DNA of 64,000 nucleotides, from NCBI RefSeq assembly GCF_028683135.1, contig NZ_JAJUBB010000016.1:53077-117076 (forward strand), given 5' to 3'. The DNA comes from Enterovibrio qingdaonensis (GTDB taxonomy: Bacteria > Pseudomonadota > Gammaproteobacteria > Enterobacterales > Vibrionaceae). The notes beneath the pieces are model-generated. The model was given only the letters and a program-made list of their open reading frames with translations, made no database searches and had not been told where the DNA came from. This document shows positions 7,982 to 17,102 of this stretch, piece by piece. The translations under genes and the position numbers were made by a program. How positions within the stretch are numbered: the stretch's first letter is position 1; each line of letters opens with the position of its first letter.

Positions 7982-8914
7982 TTAAAACGCGACCTTGTCT
8001 GCCCCTTTAAGCCCCAACATCTCTCTCGCTTCGTCTGGCGTTGCGATCTCGAGTGAGAGCCCTGTCAGCACCTGCCGAATGATGGATACCTGAGTGGCAT
8101 TCGACTCCGCCATACGACCAGGGCCAGCCCAGAGCGAGTCTTCCAATCCCACACGCACGTTGGATCCCATTGCCGCGCCAATGCTGGCGAGAGGGATCTG
8201 GCTGCGGCCTGCGCCCAAAATCGACCAGTGATAATCATTTCCAAACAATCGGTCAGCCGTTCTTTTCATATGCATGAGGTCGTCTGGATGAGCACCAATT
8301 CCTCCTAGCAGACCAAATACCGTCTGAATGAAAAATGGCGGTTGGACGAGCCCACGGTCGACAAAATGCGCAAGGTTGTATAGATGCGAGGTGTCATAAC
8401 ATTCGAATTCGAATCGTGTGCCGTTATTACCGCAAGATTCCAATATGTACTCGATGTCAGAAAACGTGTTTTTGAACACCAAGTCACGGCTATTCTCCAA
8501 GTGATCTTTTTCCCACTCATGGTCGAACTTACTAAAACGTTTAAGCATGGGGTACAAGCCAAAATTCATAGACCCCATATTCAACGAAGCCAGTTCAGGC
8601 TGAAATTTCAGGGCTGGCTGAAGCCTTTCCTGTACCGTCATATGGGGGCTGCCGCCCGTTGTAATATTAATGACCGCGTTGGTGCTTTCTTTGATTTGTG
8701 GGAGGAACTTTTCGAACTCGGCGGGCTCTTGTGTCGGGCTGCCGTCATGTGGGTTTCTGGCGTGCAAGTGAAGGACTGCCGCACCTGCTTCTGAGGCCTC
8801 TATGGCCGATGTTGCAATTTCATCCGCCGTCACAGGTAAATAGGGTGACATGGACGGGGTATGGATAGCACCTGTCACTGCACAGGTGATGATTACCTTG
8901 TTTGATTTAGCCAT
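7982..8914 (-). CDS. BKACE-family beta-keto acid cleavage enzyme
   Basis: The 310-residue protein belongs to the 3-keto-5-aminohexanoate cleavage enzyme family (formerly DUF849). It has the N-terminal IITCAVTGA, the HLHAR metal-site motif, an NITTGG strand and a C-terminal VRVGLEDSLW. The family condenses a beta-keto acid with acetyl-CoA, giving acetoacetate and a new acyl-CoA. Zinc is normally held by two His and one Glu, and the HLHAR pair is present. It lies between an SDR dehydrogenase and a PaaY-like protein; an acetoacetate-type CoA-transferase is encoded at 18270-19618, which fits acetoacetate as a product. The keto-acid substrate is unknown. Confidence 0.9.
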   Translation of the reverse strand: MAKSNKVIITCAVTGAIHTPSMSPYLPVTADEIATSAIEASEAGAAVLHLHARNPHDGSPTQEPAEFEKFLPQIKESTNAVINITTGGSPHMTVQERLQPALKFQPELASLNMGSMNFGLYPMLKRFSKFDHEWEKDHLENSRDLVFKNTFSDIEYILESCGNNGTRFEFECYDTSHLYNLAHFVDRGLVQPPFFIQTVFGLLGGIGAHPDDLMHMKRTADRLFGNDYHWSILGAGRSQIPLASIGAAMGSNVRVGLEDSLWAGPGRMAESNATQVSIIRQVLTGLSLEIATPDEAREMLGLKGADKVAF

Positions 8915-8952
8915 ATTCTTATTCTCACTAGATTGGGAATACTGTCAGGGTG

Positions 8953-9741
8953 CTACAGCGTTTCGACGTTTCCACACACGCTGATAGATTGTCCGGAGAT
9001 ATTGCTCCCAGCGGGCATACACAGAAATAACGCCATGTCAGCGATGTCTTCCGCTGACACCATTCGCCTGAGTGAAATTTGGTTTAAGCTCTGCTGTTTC
9101 GTTTCTTCGTAAGTGGCTCCGGTTAGCTCAGCGCGGGCACGAATGACTCCCTCAATACGAGGCCCTTCGACAATGCCGGGAAGGATACTGTTGACCCGTA
9201 TGCCATCAGGCCCCAGCTCTTTAGCTAGGCTGGCAGTCAAACCGACGATCCCCCATTTTGCAGCGGCATAGGGCGTGCGGTTGGCAAAACCAAAGCGTCC
9301 CGCTTGAGAGGAGATGTTAATAATTACACCATCACCTTGTTGTTTAAGGATGGGGGCGGCGAGTCGGGTACAGTGATATTGGCTATTGAGGTTGATATCG
9401 ATGGTTTGATGCCATTGCTCTTCATCGATATCTTCTATCGCGGCTGTTGGCCCTGCGATGCCAGCGTTATTGATAAGCACATCCAGACCACCAAGATGTT
9501 GAATGGCTTCGTCGAATAGCTGTTTTATCTGAGCTGAGTCACTAACATCGCACCGTGTTACCCCAAACTCAGGGCGTTCATTTTGAACACGATGAAGTGC
9601 CTCGTCTGAAATATCGCAGATGTGTACCTTGGCGCCGCTGTCGGAAAATCGTTCCGCCATCGCGCGTCCAATGCCAGAGGCACCGGCCGTTATCAATACC
9701 CGAAGCCCTGGCTTTAATGAAAATCGTTCCTGAACTTTCAT
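8953..9741 (-). CDS. SDR-family NAD(P)-dependent oxidoreductase
   Basis: The 262-residue classical short-chain dehydrogenase has the cofactor-binding TAGASGIG, the NNAG motif and the catalytic Ser, YAAAK Tyr and Lys. The ATG at 9741 is chosen because AAGGAGG lies five bases upstream; the frame is open for 40 more codons, but these run through the LacI operator region. It heads the operon SDR-BKACE-gamma-CA. It probably oxidises a hydroxy group of a sugar acid or other hydroxy acid to prepare the keto acid for cleavage. The substrate is not evident from the sequence. Confidence 0.88.
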   Translation of the reverse strand: MKVQERFSLKPGLRVLITAGASGIGRAMAERFSDSGAKVHICDISDEALHRVQNERPEFGVTRCDVSDSAQIKQLFDEAIQHLGGLDVLINNAGIAGPTAAIEDIDEEQWHQTIDINLNSQYHCTRLAAPILKQQGDGVIINISSQAGRFGFANRTPYAAAKWGIVGLTASLAKELGPDGIRVNSILPGIVEGPRIEGVIRARAELTGATYEETKQQSLNQISLRRMVSAEDIADMALFLCMPAGSNISGQSISVCGNVETL

Positions 9742-9808
9742 AAATTCCTCCTTGGTGGCGTGATTGTATTTGCAGGACAACCTCGCCGTTCTGTTCGTTT
9801 CACGATAA

Positions 9809-9822
9809 GGTAATCGTTTACC
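9809..9822. promoter_or_regulatory. LacI-family operator O1 before the SDR operon
   Basis: GGTAATCGTTTACC is an inverted repeat with central CG, as in LacI/GalR-type operators. The same 14 bases occur at 11191-11204 and, with one extra T, at 10973-10987. It lies 68 bases upstream of the SDR start and just downstream of the lacI terminator, so the SDR operon has its own regulated promoter. Confidence 0.88.
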
Positions 9823-9832
9823 CTTTTCGTTT

Positions 9833-9859
9833 AAAAAAAACGGCGCATGATAACGCCGC
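9833..9859 (-). terminator. Terminator of the lacI-type gene
   Basis: On the minus strand CGGCG and CGCCG form a stem with loop TTATCATG, followed by eight T residues. It begins about 15 bases after the regulator stop codon and separates it from the SDR operon. Confidence 0.85.
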
Positions 9860-9874
9860 ATTTTTCTTTTGGTG

Positions 9875-10894
9875 TTAAACCGAAGATCGTTGGGTCACAG
9901 AGAACGGTAAAATGGTTTCCATTTCCTGTGCACCGGATTCGTTGCCCCATGTGCGTTCAAAAGCACTGACAACCGCTGCACCGAAACTTTCATAGGGTGC
10001 ATGGATAGTGCTTAACCAAGGGGCGAGCCATTGATTAAGGGGATTGTCATCAAACCCGAATAGGGCGACATCTTTAGGTATTTGAAGGCCTAGATCTTGG
10101 CAGCGCCGATAGCTACCGTATGCAATTGGATCGTTTCCGCAAAAAATGGCACGCGGGAAATGCTTGTCGCCTCCAGTGAGCATGGAGGAAGCGGCAGAGT
10201 AACCAGATTCGATGGTGAGCTTTGCCTCTCGCACCCATTCAGGCTTCAATTGGATGCCTTCTTCTGACAATCTATCAACGTAGCCTTGAAAGCGAGCTTG
10301 TTGCGCTGGTGAGTGGAGCGGGCCATGAATCGCAGCGCAATCGGTATACCCTTGATTGATAAATTGCTCTGCGACACATACGCCAGCCGCATAGTTGTCA
10401 ATTCCGACAAAGGGAGCAGTCAGTCCTTTGGGGGCTTTTCGATTGATAAACACAACGGGAAAACCGCTATTCACCATTTTTTCTAATTCAGGGCTCGGGA
10501 CTGCCCCAAGTAATGCCACGCCACTAACCAAAAGCGAGCGCATTTCCGCTAAGTAAAGGTCTTGCGTGTCGGCGTCTTCGTCTGAATTACATAAAATCAT
10601 CGAATAGCCTTTTTGGCGAAGTGCTGACTCGACGGACGTTGCGACTGCTGCGTAAAACGCATTATTCGCATCGGGTATCACCATGGCGATCAAGTGGGAC
10701 TTATTACGACGCAATGCCCTGCCAACACCGGAGGGTTGGTAATTTAGCTCAGCAATCGCGGCTTTTACTTTACGCACCGTGTCGGGCGAGGCTTTTTTTG
10801 CCACGCCATTAATTATCCTCGACACGGTGGCAACAGAAACACCGGCTAGGTTGGCAACATCTGTGATTTTTGCGCTTTTGGCTTTGTCTGCCAC
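9875..10894 (-). CDS. LacI-family transcriptional regulator
   Basis: The 339-residue protein has an N-terminal LacI helix-turn-helix (DVANLAGVSVATVSRIING) and a periplasmic-binding-protein-like effector domain (from about residue 65). Translation starts at a GTG preceded by GGAAAAGA. Three matching palindromes, before the SDR operon, before this gene and before the TRAP operon, define its likely regulon, including itself. It is presumably a repressor released by a pathway substrate or intermediate. The effector is unknown. Confidence 0.93.
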   Translation of the reverse strand: MADKAKSAKITDVANLAGVSVATVSRIINGVAKKASPDTVRKVKAAIAELNYQPSGVGRALRRNKSHLIAMVIPDANNAFYAAVATSVESALRQKGYSMILCNSDEDADTQDLYLAEMRSLLVSGVALLGAVPSPELEKMVNSGFPVVFINRKAPKGLTAPFVGIDNYAAGVCVAEQFINQGYTDCAAIHGPLHSPAQQARFQGYVDRLSEEGIQLKPEWVREAKLTIESGYSAASSMLTGGDKHFPRAIFCGNDPIAYGSYRRCQDLGLQIPKDVALFGFDDNPLNQWLAPWLSTIHAPYESFGAAVVSAFERTWGNESGAQEMETILPFSVTQRSSV

Positions 10895-10972
10895 TCTCTT
10901 TTCCTATCCCTAAGTGTGCCTTTATCGATTCATCTCGCCTTCAATGTGGGAACCACTTAACTGCATGCGAAA

Positions 10973-10987
10973 GGTAATCGTTTTACC
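10973..10987. promoter_or_regulatory. LacI-family operator O2 (autoregulatory, one base longer)
   Basis: GGTAATCGTTTTACC has the same half-sites as the other two operators but one extra T in the spacer. It lies 79 bases upstream of the regulator's GTG. The altered half-site spacing suggests weaker or different binding, which would suit autoregulation. Confidence 0.78.
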
Positions 10988-11190
10988 TAGGATACTGGCT
11001 TTGACATACTTTGTTGTCAAGCCGATTAACATATGCCTTTCCTTATAACCTCATGTCACAGCATCTTTCTAATTTTTTTAAAAGCTAATTATCAAGTGCT
11101 TATAATTATATTTCCTCAGCTCAACGGATGTTGTCTCATAATGTCTACAATAGCCATGTTGACAAATTGTTAACGGATAAACAGACTTTA

Positions 11191-11204
11191 GGTAATCGTT
11201 TACC
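11191..11204. promoter_or_regulatory. LacI-family operator O3 before the TRAP operon
   Basis: GGTAATCGTTTACC is identical to O1 and lies 47 bases upstream of the TRAP binding-protein start. A TTGACA sequence at 11159-11164 could be the -35 element, placing the operator at or just after the transcription start. I could not assign the -10 element with confidence. Confidence 0.88.
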
Positions 11205-11250
11205 CTATTTCATTTCCATAATGCAACGTTAAAACGTTTGGAGAAAACGC

Positions 11251-12288
11251 ATGAAGAAACTATTGATGAAAAGCATGGTTGCTGTTTCTGCGATTGCTGT
11301 GTTGGCAAGTGGGGCTGCGTCTGCCAAAGAGCTAGATGTTCATTTGAGTATCCCTAAAGACCTTGTCTTTTTGAGTGACAGTACAAAACTCATGGATCAA
11401 ACCTTGAGAGATATGTCTGGTGGCAAGATGGGTTTCAAACTTTACGGTGCAGGTGAACTTGTTCCTGCGGGAGAAATTCTTGAAAGCGTCGGGTCTGGTG
11501 CTATCCCCGCAGGTTGGACATTTCTAGGGCAATGGGGTGGACAGGTTCCCGTTGCCAAAATTGCCGCAACCCCATTTGGAGCTGGCCCTGGTGTCTTAGC
11601 GTCTTGGATTCACCTTGGTGGCGGTCTTGAAATCATCCAAAAAGGCTTTGATAAGTTGAATGTCAAAGTGCTTGCGTGCCACGTGACCAACCCTGAGCCG
11701 GGTGGCTGGTTTAATAAAGAAATTACATCGGTGAAAGACTTTAACGGATTGAAGATGCGAATGGCGGGTGTCGGTGCCCGAGTGCTGAATGAACTTGGGG
11801 CATCAGCGCAATACCTTCCTGCGGGTGAGATTTATTTAGCCTTGGAACGTGGCCGTATCGACGCGACCGAGTTCTCCCTTCCGATTATAGATAAGCAACT
11901 GGGCTTCAATAAGATCGCAAAATACTACTACTACCCTGGTTGGCACCAACCAGCAAGTGTCGATGCTTTGTTGATTAACATGGATGTGTGGAAGGGCTTC
12001 TCTAAACAAGAGCAAGCCATGATGGAAGCCGCTTGCCAAACCAGCCTGATGTGGACATTGAATGCCGCGCCGCCAGCGCAAACCCCTCAAATTGAAGCAT
12101 TCGAAGCAACGGGTACTGTTGTGAAAAGATTCCCAGATCCCGTCTTGGCGGAACTGCGCACAGTGGCTGAGTCTGTACTCGAAGAAGAAGCGAAAAAAGA
12201 TGCACTGTATGGCGAAGCATATCAGTCGATGAAAGCATACGCAGCGTCTGCGGACCGCTGGAACTCACTTCAATCCATCCCTAAATAA
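11251..12288 (+). CDS. TRAP transporter substrate-binding protein (DctP family)
   Basis: The 345-residue protein begins with a clear Sec signal peptide (basic MKKLLMK, hydrophobic core, cleavage near ASA-KE around residue 25). The mature part has the TRAP extracellular solute-receptor fold, including the conserved LKMRM-like segment (FNGLKMRMAG, about residue 170) that holds the carboxylate-binding Arg. It captures an organic or sugar acid in the periplasm and hands it to the membrane subunits encoded directly downstream. It is the first gene after LacI operator O3. Confidence 0.93.
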   Translation: MKKLLMKSMVAVSAIAVLASGAASAKELDVHLSIPKDLVFLSDSTKLMDQTLRDMSGGKMGFKLYGAGELVPAGEILESVGSGAIPAGWTFLGQWGGQVPVAKIAATPFGAGPGVLASWIHLGGGLEIIQKGFDKLNVKVLACHVTNPEPGGWFNKEITSVKDFNGLKMRMAGVGARVLNELGASAQYLPAGEIYLALERGRIDATEFSLPIIDKQLGFNKIAKYYYYPGWHQPASVDALLINMDVWKGFSKQEQAMMEAACQTSLMWTLNAAPPAQTPQIEAFEATGTVVKRFPDPVLAELRTVAESVLEEEAKKDALYGEAYQSMKAYAASADRWNSLQSIPK

Positions 12289-12303
12289 AACAGGCTGGCA
12301 GCA

Positions 12304-12894
12304 ATGAGTGATGAATTAAAAACTCATGATGGCCAGCGCGATATCACCCAAACAGTCCTGAAAGGGATTGTTTGGGTGGGTGACATCGCCGCGTGGCTAA
12401 TTATTCCGATTGTCTTTCTCGTTGGCCTCTCGGTGTTGGCCTCCTTTCTCGACATTGGCAAGATTGCCGAATGGCAGGATGAGATACTCCTCTTTGGCTC
12501 GCGACTGACATCAGCAAGCCTTGGCGATCTTCAGTGGCATCTGTTTGGTCTTATGTTGATGCTGACCATTGCGGGAGGGTTAGTCACTGACTCACACGTC
12601 AGAGTGGACTTTCTGCGTCAGGGGATGTCGAGTCGCACAAAACGCATTATCGATACTATCGGACACATCATTTTCCTCCTCCCATTTTGCTATGTCGTGA
12701 TTGATCATGGTTGGAACTCTGCCGAGCGAGCACTAAGGATTGGTGAAGGGTCGGACTACGACGGTTTGTATGACCGATTTTTGATCAAGTCAACGATCCC
12801 GATTGGGTTTGCTTTGCTGATGGCTGCAGGTGTTTTTCTGATTATCAATAACGTAAAGCGTTTGATAAAACCCAACCAAAATGAGGATAAATAA
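12304..12894 (+). CDS. TRAP transporter small permease (DctQ family)
   Basis: The 196-residue protein has four hydrophobic helices, the usual number for the DctQ subunit, after an unusually long polar N-terminus of about 25 residues. It starts 15 bases after the binding-protein stop and its stop codon abuts the large-permease ATG. With the large permease it forms the sodium-driven membrane complex that takes the ligand from the binding protein. Confidence 0.9.
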   Translation: MSDELKTHDGQRDITQTVLKGIVWVGDIAAWLIIPIVFLVGLSVLASFLDIGKIAEWQDEILLFGSRLTSASLGDLQWHLFGLMLMLTIAGGLVTDSHVRVDFLRQGMSSRTKRIIDTIGHIIFLLPFCYVVIDHGWNSAERALRIGEGSDYDGLYDRFLIKSTIPIGFALLMAAGVFLIINNVKRLIKPNQNEDK

Positions 12895-14232
12895 ATGGAG
12901 TATATCCTCCCTCTATCCATGGTTATTTGTTTAATGATGGGTATTTTTGTTGGCTATCCGGTGGCGTTTGTACTCGGTGGCGTAGGGGTTGTTTTTGCGT
13001 TTATTGGAGATTTGCCGTACGCATTTTTAGGTATAGGCGTATCACGGATTTATGCAGGTGTAATTTCCAACTGGCTGCTTCTTGCTGTTCCCCTTTTTGT
13101 TTTTATGGGGACGTTATTAGATAAATCAGGACTGGCTGAAAACCTGCTTTATTCGTTGGAGCGTCTTTTGGGCGGTCGACGGGGCGGGCTGGCGATATCG
13201 GTTGCACTACTTGGCATTATTATGGCAGCGAGTACGGGTATTGTCGGGGCATCTGTGGTGATGCTTGGTGTGCTTGCATTGCCTGTCATGTTGAAAGAAA
13301 AATATGATCCCAAATTAGCCGTGGGGACAATTGCGGCCTCAGGCACCTTGGGGATTTTAATCCCGCCCTCAATCATGTTGGTACTGGTCGGGGACATTCT
13401 TCAGATCTCCGTAGGCGATCTTTTCCTTGCGGCTGTCTTCCCCGGCATGTTGTTGGGTGGACTCTACATCGGCTATATCATTGTTATTTCCATTTTGAAG
13501 CCTGATGTCGCACCCGCAGTGAAGAAGAGAGAGAACGAAGGCTCGCTGTTTCTCGCGTTATGTCGGGACCTTTTTGCGCCATTGGCACTTATCCTCACGG
13601 TGCTTGGTACCATTGCGACGGGGGTTGCAACACCCACTGAGGCTGCTGGGCTCGGCGTGATTTGTGCGATGCTCCTTGCTGCCATAAATCGGAAGCTGAC
13701 CTTTGAAAACGTGAAAACCTGTGTTCTCGAGACAGGAAGAACATCAGGCATGATCTTGGCGGTTCTTGTTGGTGCCACCCTTTTCAGCATGGTGTTTAAA
13801 GGCCTTAAAGGCAACGCCATGATTGAGGCTGCCATCTTCTCGTTTGACCTGGGCGCATATGGCACACTTTTCGTTCTGCTCGGCATTATATTTGTGCTCG
13901 GCTTTTTCCTTGAGTGGGTTGAAATTAGCTTTATTGTTTTGCCGCTTTTTACACCCATCATTGCCGCTATGGATTTCGGCCTGGGACTGTCTTCCGAACA
14001 GCAATTGCTGTGGTTTGCAATGTTAGTGGCAATCAATCTTCAGACCAGCTTCCTAACACCACCGTTTGGCTACGCACTGTTTTACATAAAAGGCGTCGCC
14101 AAAGACATCAATATCAAAACGATTTATCGGGCCATTATCCCCTTTGTCATCATTCAGGTTATCGGCCTGGTGATTGCCTTGGTATGGCCGCAACTTACGT
14201 TATGGTTGCCTCTGACCGTTCTGGGAGAGTAG
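12895..14232 (+). CDS. TRAP transporter large permease (DctM family)
   Basis: The 445-residue hydrophobic protein has about a dozen helices. The GTLGILIPPSIMLV motif near residue 150 and the later TPTEAAGLG near 245 are signatures of DctM transport subunits. Its ATG follows the small-permease stop directly, giving tight coupling. It is the translocating subunit of a secondary, sodium-dependent uptake system for the acid catabolised by the surrounding enzymes. Confidence 0.93.
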   Translation: MEYILPLSMVICLMMGIFVGYPVAFVLGGVGVVFAFIGDLPYAFLGIGVSRIYAGVISNWLLLAVPLFVFMGTLLDKSGLAENLLYSLERLLGGRRGGLAISVALLGIIMAASTGIVGASVVMLGVLALPVMLKEKYDPKLAVGTIAASGTLGILIPPSIMLVLVGDILQISVGDLFLAAVFPGMLLGGLYIGYIIVISILKPDVAPAVKKRENEGSLFLALCRDLFAPLALILTVLGTIATGVATPTEAAGLGVICAMLLAAINRKLTFENVKTCVLETGRTSGMILAVLVGATLFSMVFKGLKGNAMIEAAIFSFDLGAYGTLFVLLGIIFVLGFFLEWVEISFIVLPLFTPIIAAMDFGLGLSSEQQLLWFAMLVAINLQTSFLTPPFGYALFYIKGVAKDINIKTIYRAIIPFVIIQVIGLVIALVWPQLTLWLPLTVLGE

Positions 14233-14250
14233 CAACACGTCCGTTTCTAC

Positions 14251-14280
14251 CAGTGAGATGTTTCCCCAGATATCTCACTG
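14251..14280 (+). other. Intercistronic hairpin after the TRAP genes
   Basis: CAGTGAGAT and ATCTCACTG form a nine-base-pair stem with a 12-base loop, followed by only TTTAATC. It may lower expression of the downstream enzymes or stabilise the transporter message. Confidence 0.5.
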
Positions 14281-14331
14281 TTTAATCAATCTACCAAAGG
14301 TCAACAGACCCTATCAGGAAAGAAAAGATTT

Positions 14332-15249
14332 ATGGATAAAATCACCGTTATTGGCTCCGGGCTGATTGGTTCTTCATGGGCAATAGCTTTTGCAAATGCG
14401 GGTTATCGCGTTCATATCTATGACAGAGATGAGAGTTCCTTTGCTAACTCTGAGCGTTATATCCGTCAGGAGCTTGCATCACTAACTAGTAACGCTGATG
14501 AAGTCATACAGCGCATTACATACACTGCGTTGTTGGCAGAAGCACTAGAAGATGCTGGCTATGTTCAAGAGTCGATTTTTGAAACGTTAGAAGCCAAACA
14601 GGATATATTCTCAGCAATGGACGCTTTGGTGGGCGAGGATGTCATTCTTGCCAGCTCGTCATCCAGTATTCCTTGTTCTGCTTTTTCTGAAGCGTTAGGT
14701 CACAGAGCGCAGTGTCTCATTGCACACCCTGTTAACCCTCCGCATTTGATCCCTTTGGTTGAAATGGTTCCCGCCCCTTGGACGAATGCAAGTGTCACTG
14801 AAAAAGCCACGTTACTGATGAACGACATCGGTCAAACCCCAGTGGTGGTCAACAAAGAGATCGAAGGCTTTATTTTGAACCGACTACAAGGTGCATTGCT
14901 GAATGAAGCATGGTGGCTGTACCAAGAAGGTTATGCCTCGGTAGAGGTGATTGATAAATGCGTCAGAGACGGGCTGAGCCACCGTTGGTCATTTATGGGG
15001 CCATTTCAAACGATTTCTCACAATGCGCCGGGTGGATTGGTGGATTACGCAGAAAGGTTTAGAGGCTTTAATTTCGAGATCGCAAAAAGCCGTGCCAACC
15101 CAACCCCTTGGGATCTGGACGCTGCAAAAAATGCTGCAGCCGAGGTAGAAGCGATTGAGAGCAAGATGGGATTGGACGATGCAGTCACATGGAGAAACGA
15201 CATGCTGCGTTCATTTAAACAATGGAAATCTGACAGCTCAAACAGCTAG
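14332..15249 (+). CDS. 3-hydroxy acid dehydrogenase of the 3-hydroxyacyl-CoA dehydrogenase/L-gulonate dehydrogenase type
   Basis: The 305-residue protein has an N-terminal Rossmann fold (GSGLIGSSWAIAFANAG), an SSSSS segment near residue 105, the catalytic AHPVNPP His near 127 and a C-terminal helical domain with SHRWSFMGPFQT. This layout matches lambda-crystallin/L-gulonate 3-dehydrogenase and carnitine 3-dehydrogenase, which oxidise a free 3-hydroxy acid, better than fatty-acid FadB enzymes. A 3-keto acid product would be a suitable substrate for the BKACE enzyme of the same regulon. It is cotranscribed with the TRAP genes and the UxaA-type enzyme. Confidence 0.82.
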   Translation: MDKITVIGSGLIGSSWAIAFANAGYRVHIYDRDESSFANSERYIRQELASLTSNADEVIQRITYTALLAEALEDAGYVQESIFETLEAKQDIFSAMDALVGEDVILASSSSSIPCSAFSEALGHRAQCLIAHPVNPPHLIPLVEMVPAPWTNASVTEKATLLMNDIGQTPVVVNKEIEGFILNRLQGALLNEAWWLYQEGYASVEVIDKCVRDGLSHRWSFMGPFQTISHNAPGGLVDYAERFRGFNFEIAKSRANPTPWDLDAAKNAAAEVEAIESKMGLDDAVTWRNDMLRSFKQWKSDSSNS

Positions 15250-15319
15250 AGAGATTGGAGAGACGAGGCGCAGCATCGCGAGATGTTGAAGCGTTCGTTT
15301 GAGAACAGGGAAGGTTGCT

Positions 15320-16855
15320 ATGAACAGCCCATCAATAAAAAAAGTTGCGCTCCTCAATGACAAAGACAGTGTCGCGCTGGCACTGGAAGATATCCCTGCC
15401 GGGTCTCGAATCTCGGTGGGTGAACTGGTTGTAAAAAACAGCATCCCAAGAGGCCACAAGGTTGCGGTTAAAGCGCACAGCGAAGGCGATGAAGTCACCA
15501 AATATGCGCAGGTTATCGGGTTTGCCAAAACTGCCATTTCCGTCGGGGAGCATGTGCATAGCCACAATTGTGGTGTTGAAGATGTAGAACGGGATTACGA
15601 TTTTTGTAGCGATGCACAGCGGTTTACGCCGGATTTCAGTCAGGCTGACCGTACGTTTATGGGCTTCAAACGCGCATCGGGAAAAGTCGGCACACGCAAC
15701 TACATTGGCATTCTCACGAGCGTGAATTGCTCAGCCACAGTGGCAAAGCTGATCGCGGAAGCGGTAAAGGAAAGCGGCATTCTCAAACATTATCCCAATG
15801 TGGATGGTGTTGTGCCTCTTGTACATGGTGCCGGCTGTTGTATTAAATCTGATGGCGAGGGATACCATAACCTTCAGCGCACATTTATGGGTTACGCTTG
15901 CCACCCCAATTTTGCATCCGTGCTTATGGTGGGGTTGGGCTGTGAAGTGATGCAAATATCTAGAATGGTTGAAGAAACAGGCATTGTGGAAGGCGAGGAG
16001 TTTCGAAAACTCATTATTCAAGATGTCGGCGGTACGCGAAAAACGGTGGCAGCGGGTGTTGAACTCATCAAAGCCATGTTACTAACAGCCAATGAATGTA
16101 AGCGTACCGAGCAGCCCGTCTCCGAGCTCACCATCGCACTGCAATGTGGTGGCTCTGACGGTTATTCGGGGATCACGGCTAACCCCGCGTTGGGTGTTGC
16201 TGCCGACCTGCTCGTGAGTGCGGGCGGAACGGTAGTGTTGTCTGAAACCCCCGAGGTGTATGGAGCGGAACACCTGTTAACCCGACGCGCTGCCACGCTG
16301 GAAGCAGGCCAAAAATTGGTAGAAAGGATTAAATGGTGGGAAAACTATGCCGCAAAAAATGGCGGTGAAATGGATAACAACCCGACGCCGGGCAACAAAG
16401 CTGGTGGCTTAACCACCATCTTTGAAAAGTCGTTAGGGGCTATCGCCAAAGCGGGAACCTCGCCGTTGATGGATGTTTATCTGTATTCGCAGAAGATTGA
16501 TAAAAAGGGTTTTGTGCTCATGGACGGGCCCGGATACGACCCTTGTGCAATCACAGGGCAGGTAGCATCTGGCTCAACACTGGTTTGTTTCACCACAGGG
16601 CGTGGTTCAGTCTTTGGTTACAAACCAGCCCCGTCGATCAAGCTCGCCACCAATTCCAGCATGTATGAAAAGATGGAAGAGGACATGGACATCAACTGTG
16701 GTGACATCATCGATCAAGGTATTTCTTTGCAAGACAAGGGAAGGGAGATCTTCGACGTGATTGTTGCTGTTGCCTCTGGGGAAGCGTCCAAAAGTGAGCT
16801 CAATGGGTTGGGGGATAATGAATTTGTCCCTTGGCAGTTAGGGGCGCAGATGTAG
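15320..16855 (+). CDS. Full-length UxaA-family altronate dehydratase-like enzyme
   Basis: The 511-residue protein contains both parts that are separate at 229-1733: an N-terminal SAF domain (about residues 1-95, GEHVHSHNC) and the catalytic region with RASGKVGTRNYIG, GAGCC, QCGGSDG, GNKAGGLTT and a C-terminal cysteine in INCGD. The ATG at 15320 is chosen over an in-frame TTG at 15299 because GGAAGG precedes it. The family dehydrates hexonates such as D-altronate to 2-keto-3-deoxy acids using iron. It closes the LacI-controlled TRAP operon. Altronate itself is not proven as substrate, since the other uronate-pathway genes are absent. Confidence 0.87.
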   Translation: MNSPSIKKVALLNDKDSVALALEDIPAGSRISVGELVVKNSIPRGHKVAVKAHSEGDEVTKYAQVIGFAKTAISVGEHVHSHNCGVEDVERDYDFCSDAQRFTPDFSQADRTFMGFKRASGKVGTRNYIGILTSVNCSATVAKLIAEAVKESGILKHYPNVDGVVPLVHGAGCCIKSDGEGYHNLQRTFMGYACHPNFASVLMVGLGCEVMQISRMVEETGIVEGEEFRKLIIQDVGGTRKTVAAGVELIKAMLLTANECKRTEQPVSELTIALQCGGSDGYSGITANPALGVAADLLVSAGGTVVLSETPEVYGAEHLLTRRAATLEAGQKLVERIKWWENYAAKNGGEMDNNPTPGNKAGGLTTIFEKSLGAIAKAGTSPLMDVYLYSQKIDKKGFVLMDGPGYDPCAITGQVASGSTLVCFTTGRGSVFGYKPAPSIKLATNSSMYEKMEEDMDINCGDIIDQGISLQDKGREIFDVIVAVASGEASKSELNGLGDNEFVPWQLGAQM

Positions 16856-16887
16856 CCCTTTCTATTATCTAGAAGATGGTCTGTTAA

Positions 16888-16928
16888 GCGCACTTTAGCT
16901 TGAATGGTCAAAGTGCGTGTTTTGTTTC
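16888..16928 (+). terminator. Terminator of the TRAP/dehydratase operon
   Basis: CGCACTTT (16889-16896) and AAAGTGCG (16910-16917) form an eight-base-pair stem, followed by the T-rich TGTTTTGTTTC. Confidence 0.8.
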
Positions 16929-17102
16929 TCCGATTTTTCTCCCTGCTCAATACCCAAACTCACTGACACTTGCAGCACACGATGCGATGCGAACCCACCA
17001 AATTCCAAAACTGCCCGTGGTGCACGTGCAAAACGTAACCGAATATTTTACAAAGGGATTTAGGTATACATTCAAGTTCTGGTTTAGTCCCGGAGAGATT
17101 TC

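Noticed and set aside
15320..16855. D-altronate as substrate of the fused UxaA enzyme
   Set aside because: No uronate isomerase, altronate oxidoreductase or KDG kinase gene lies nearby, so only the family can be named.
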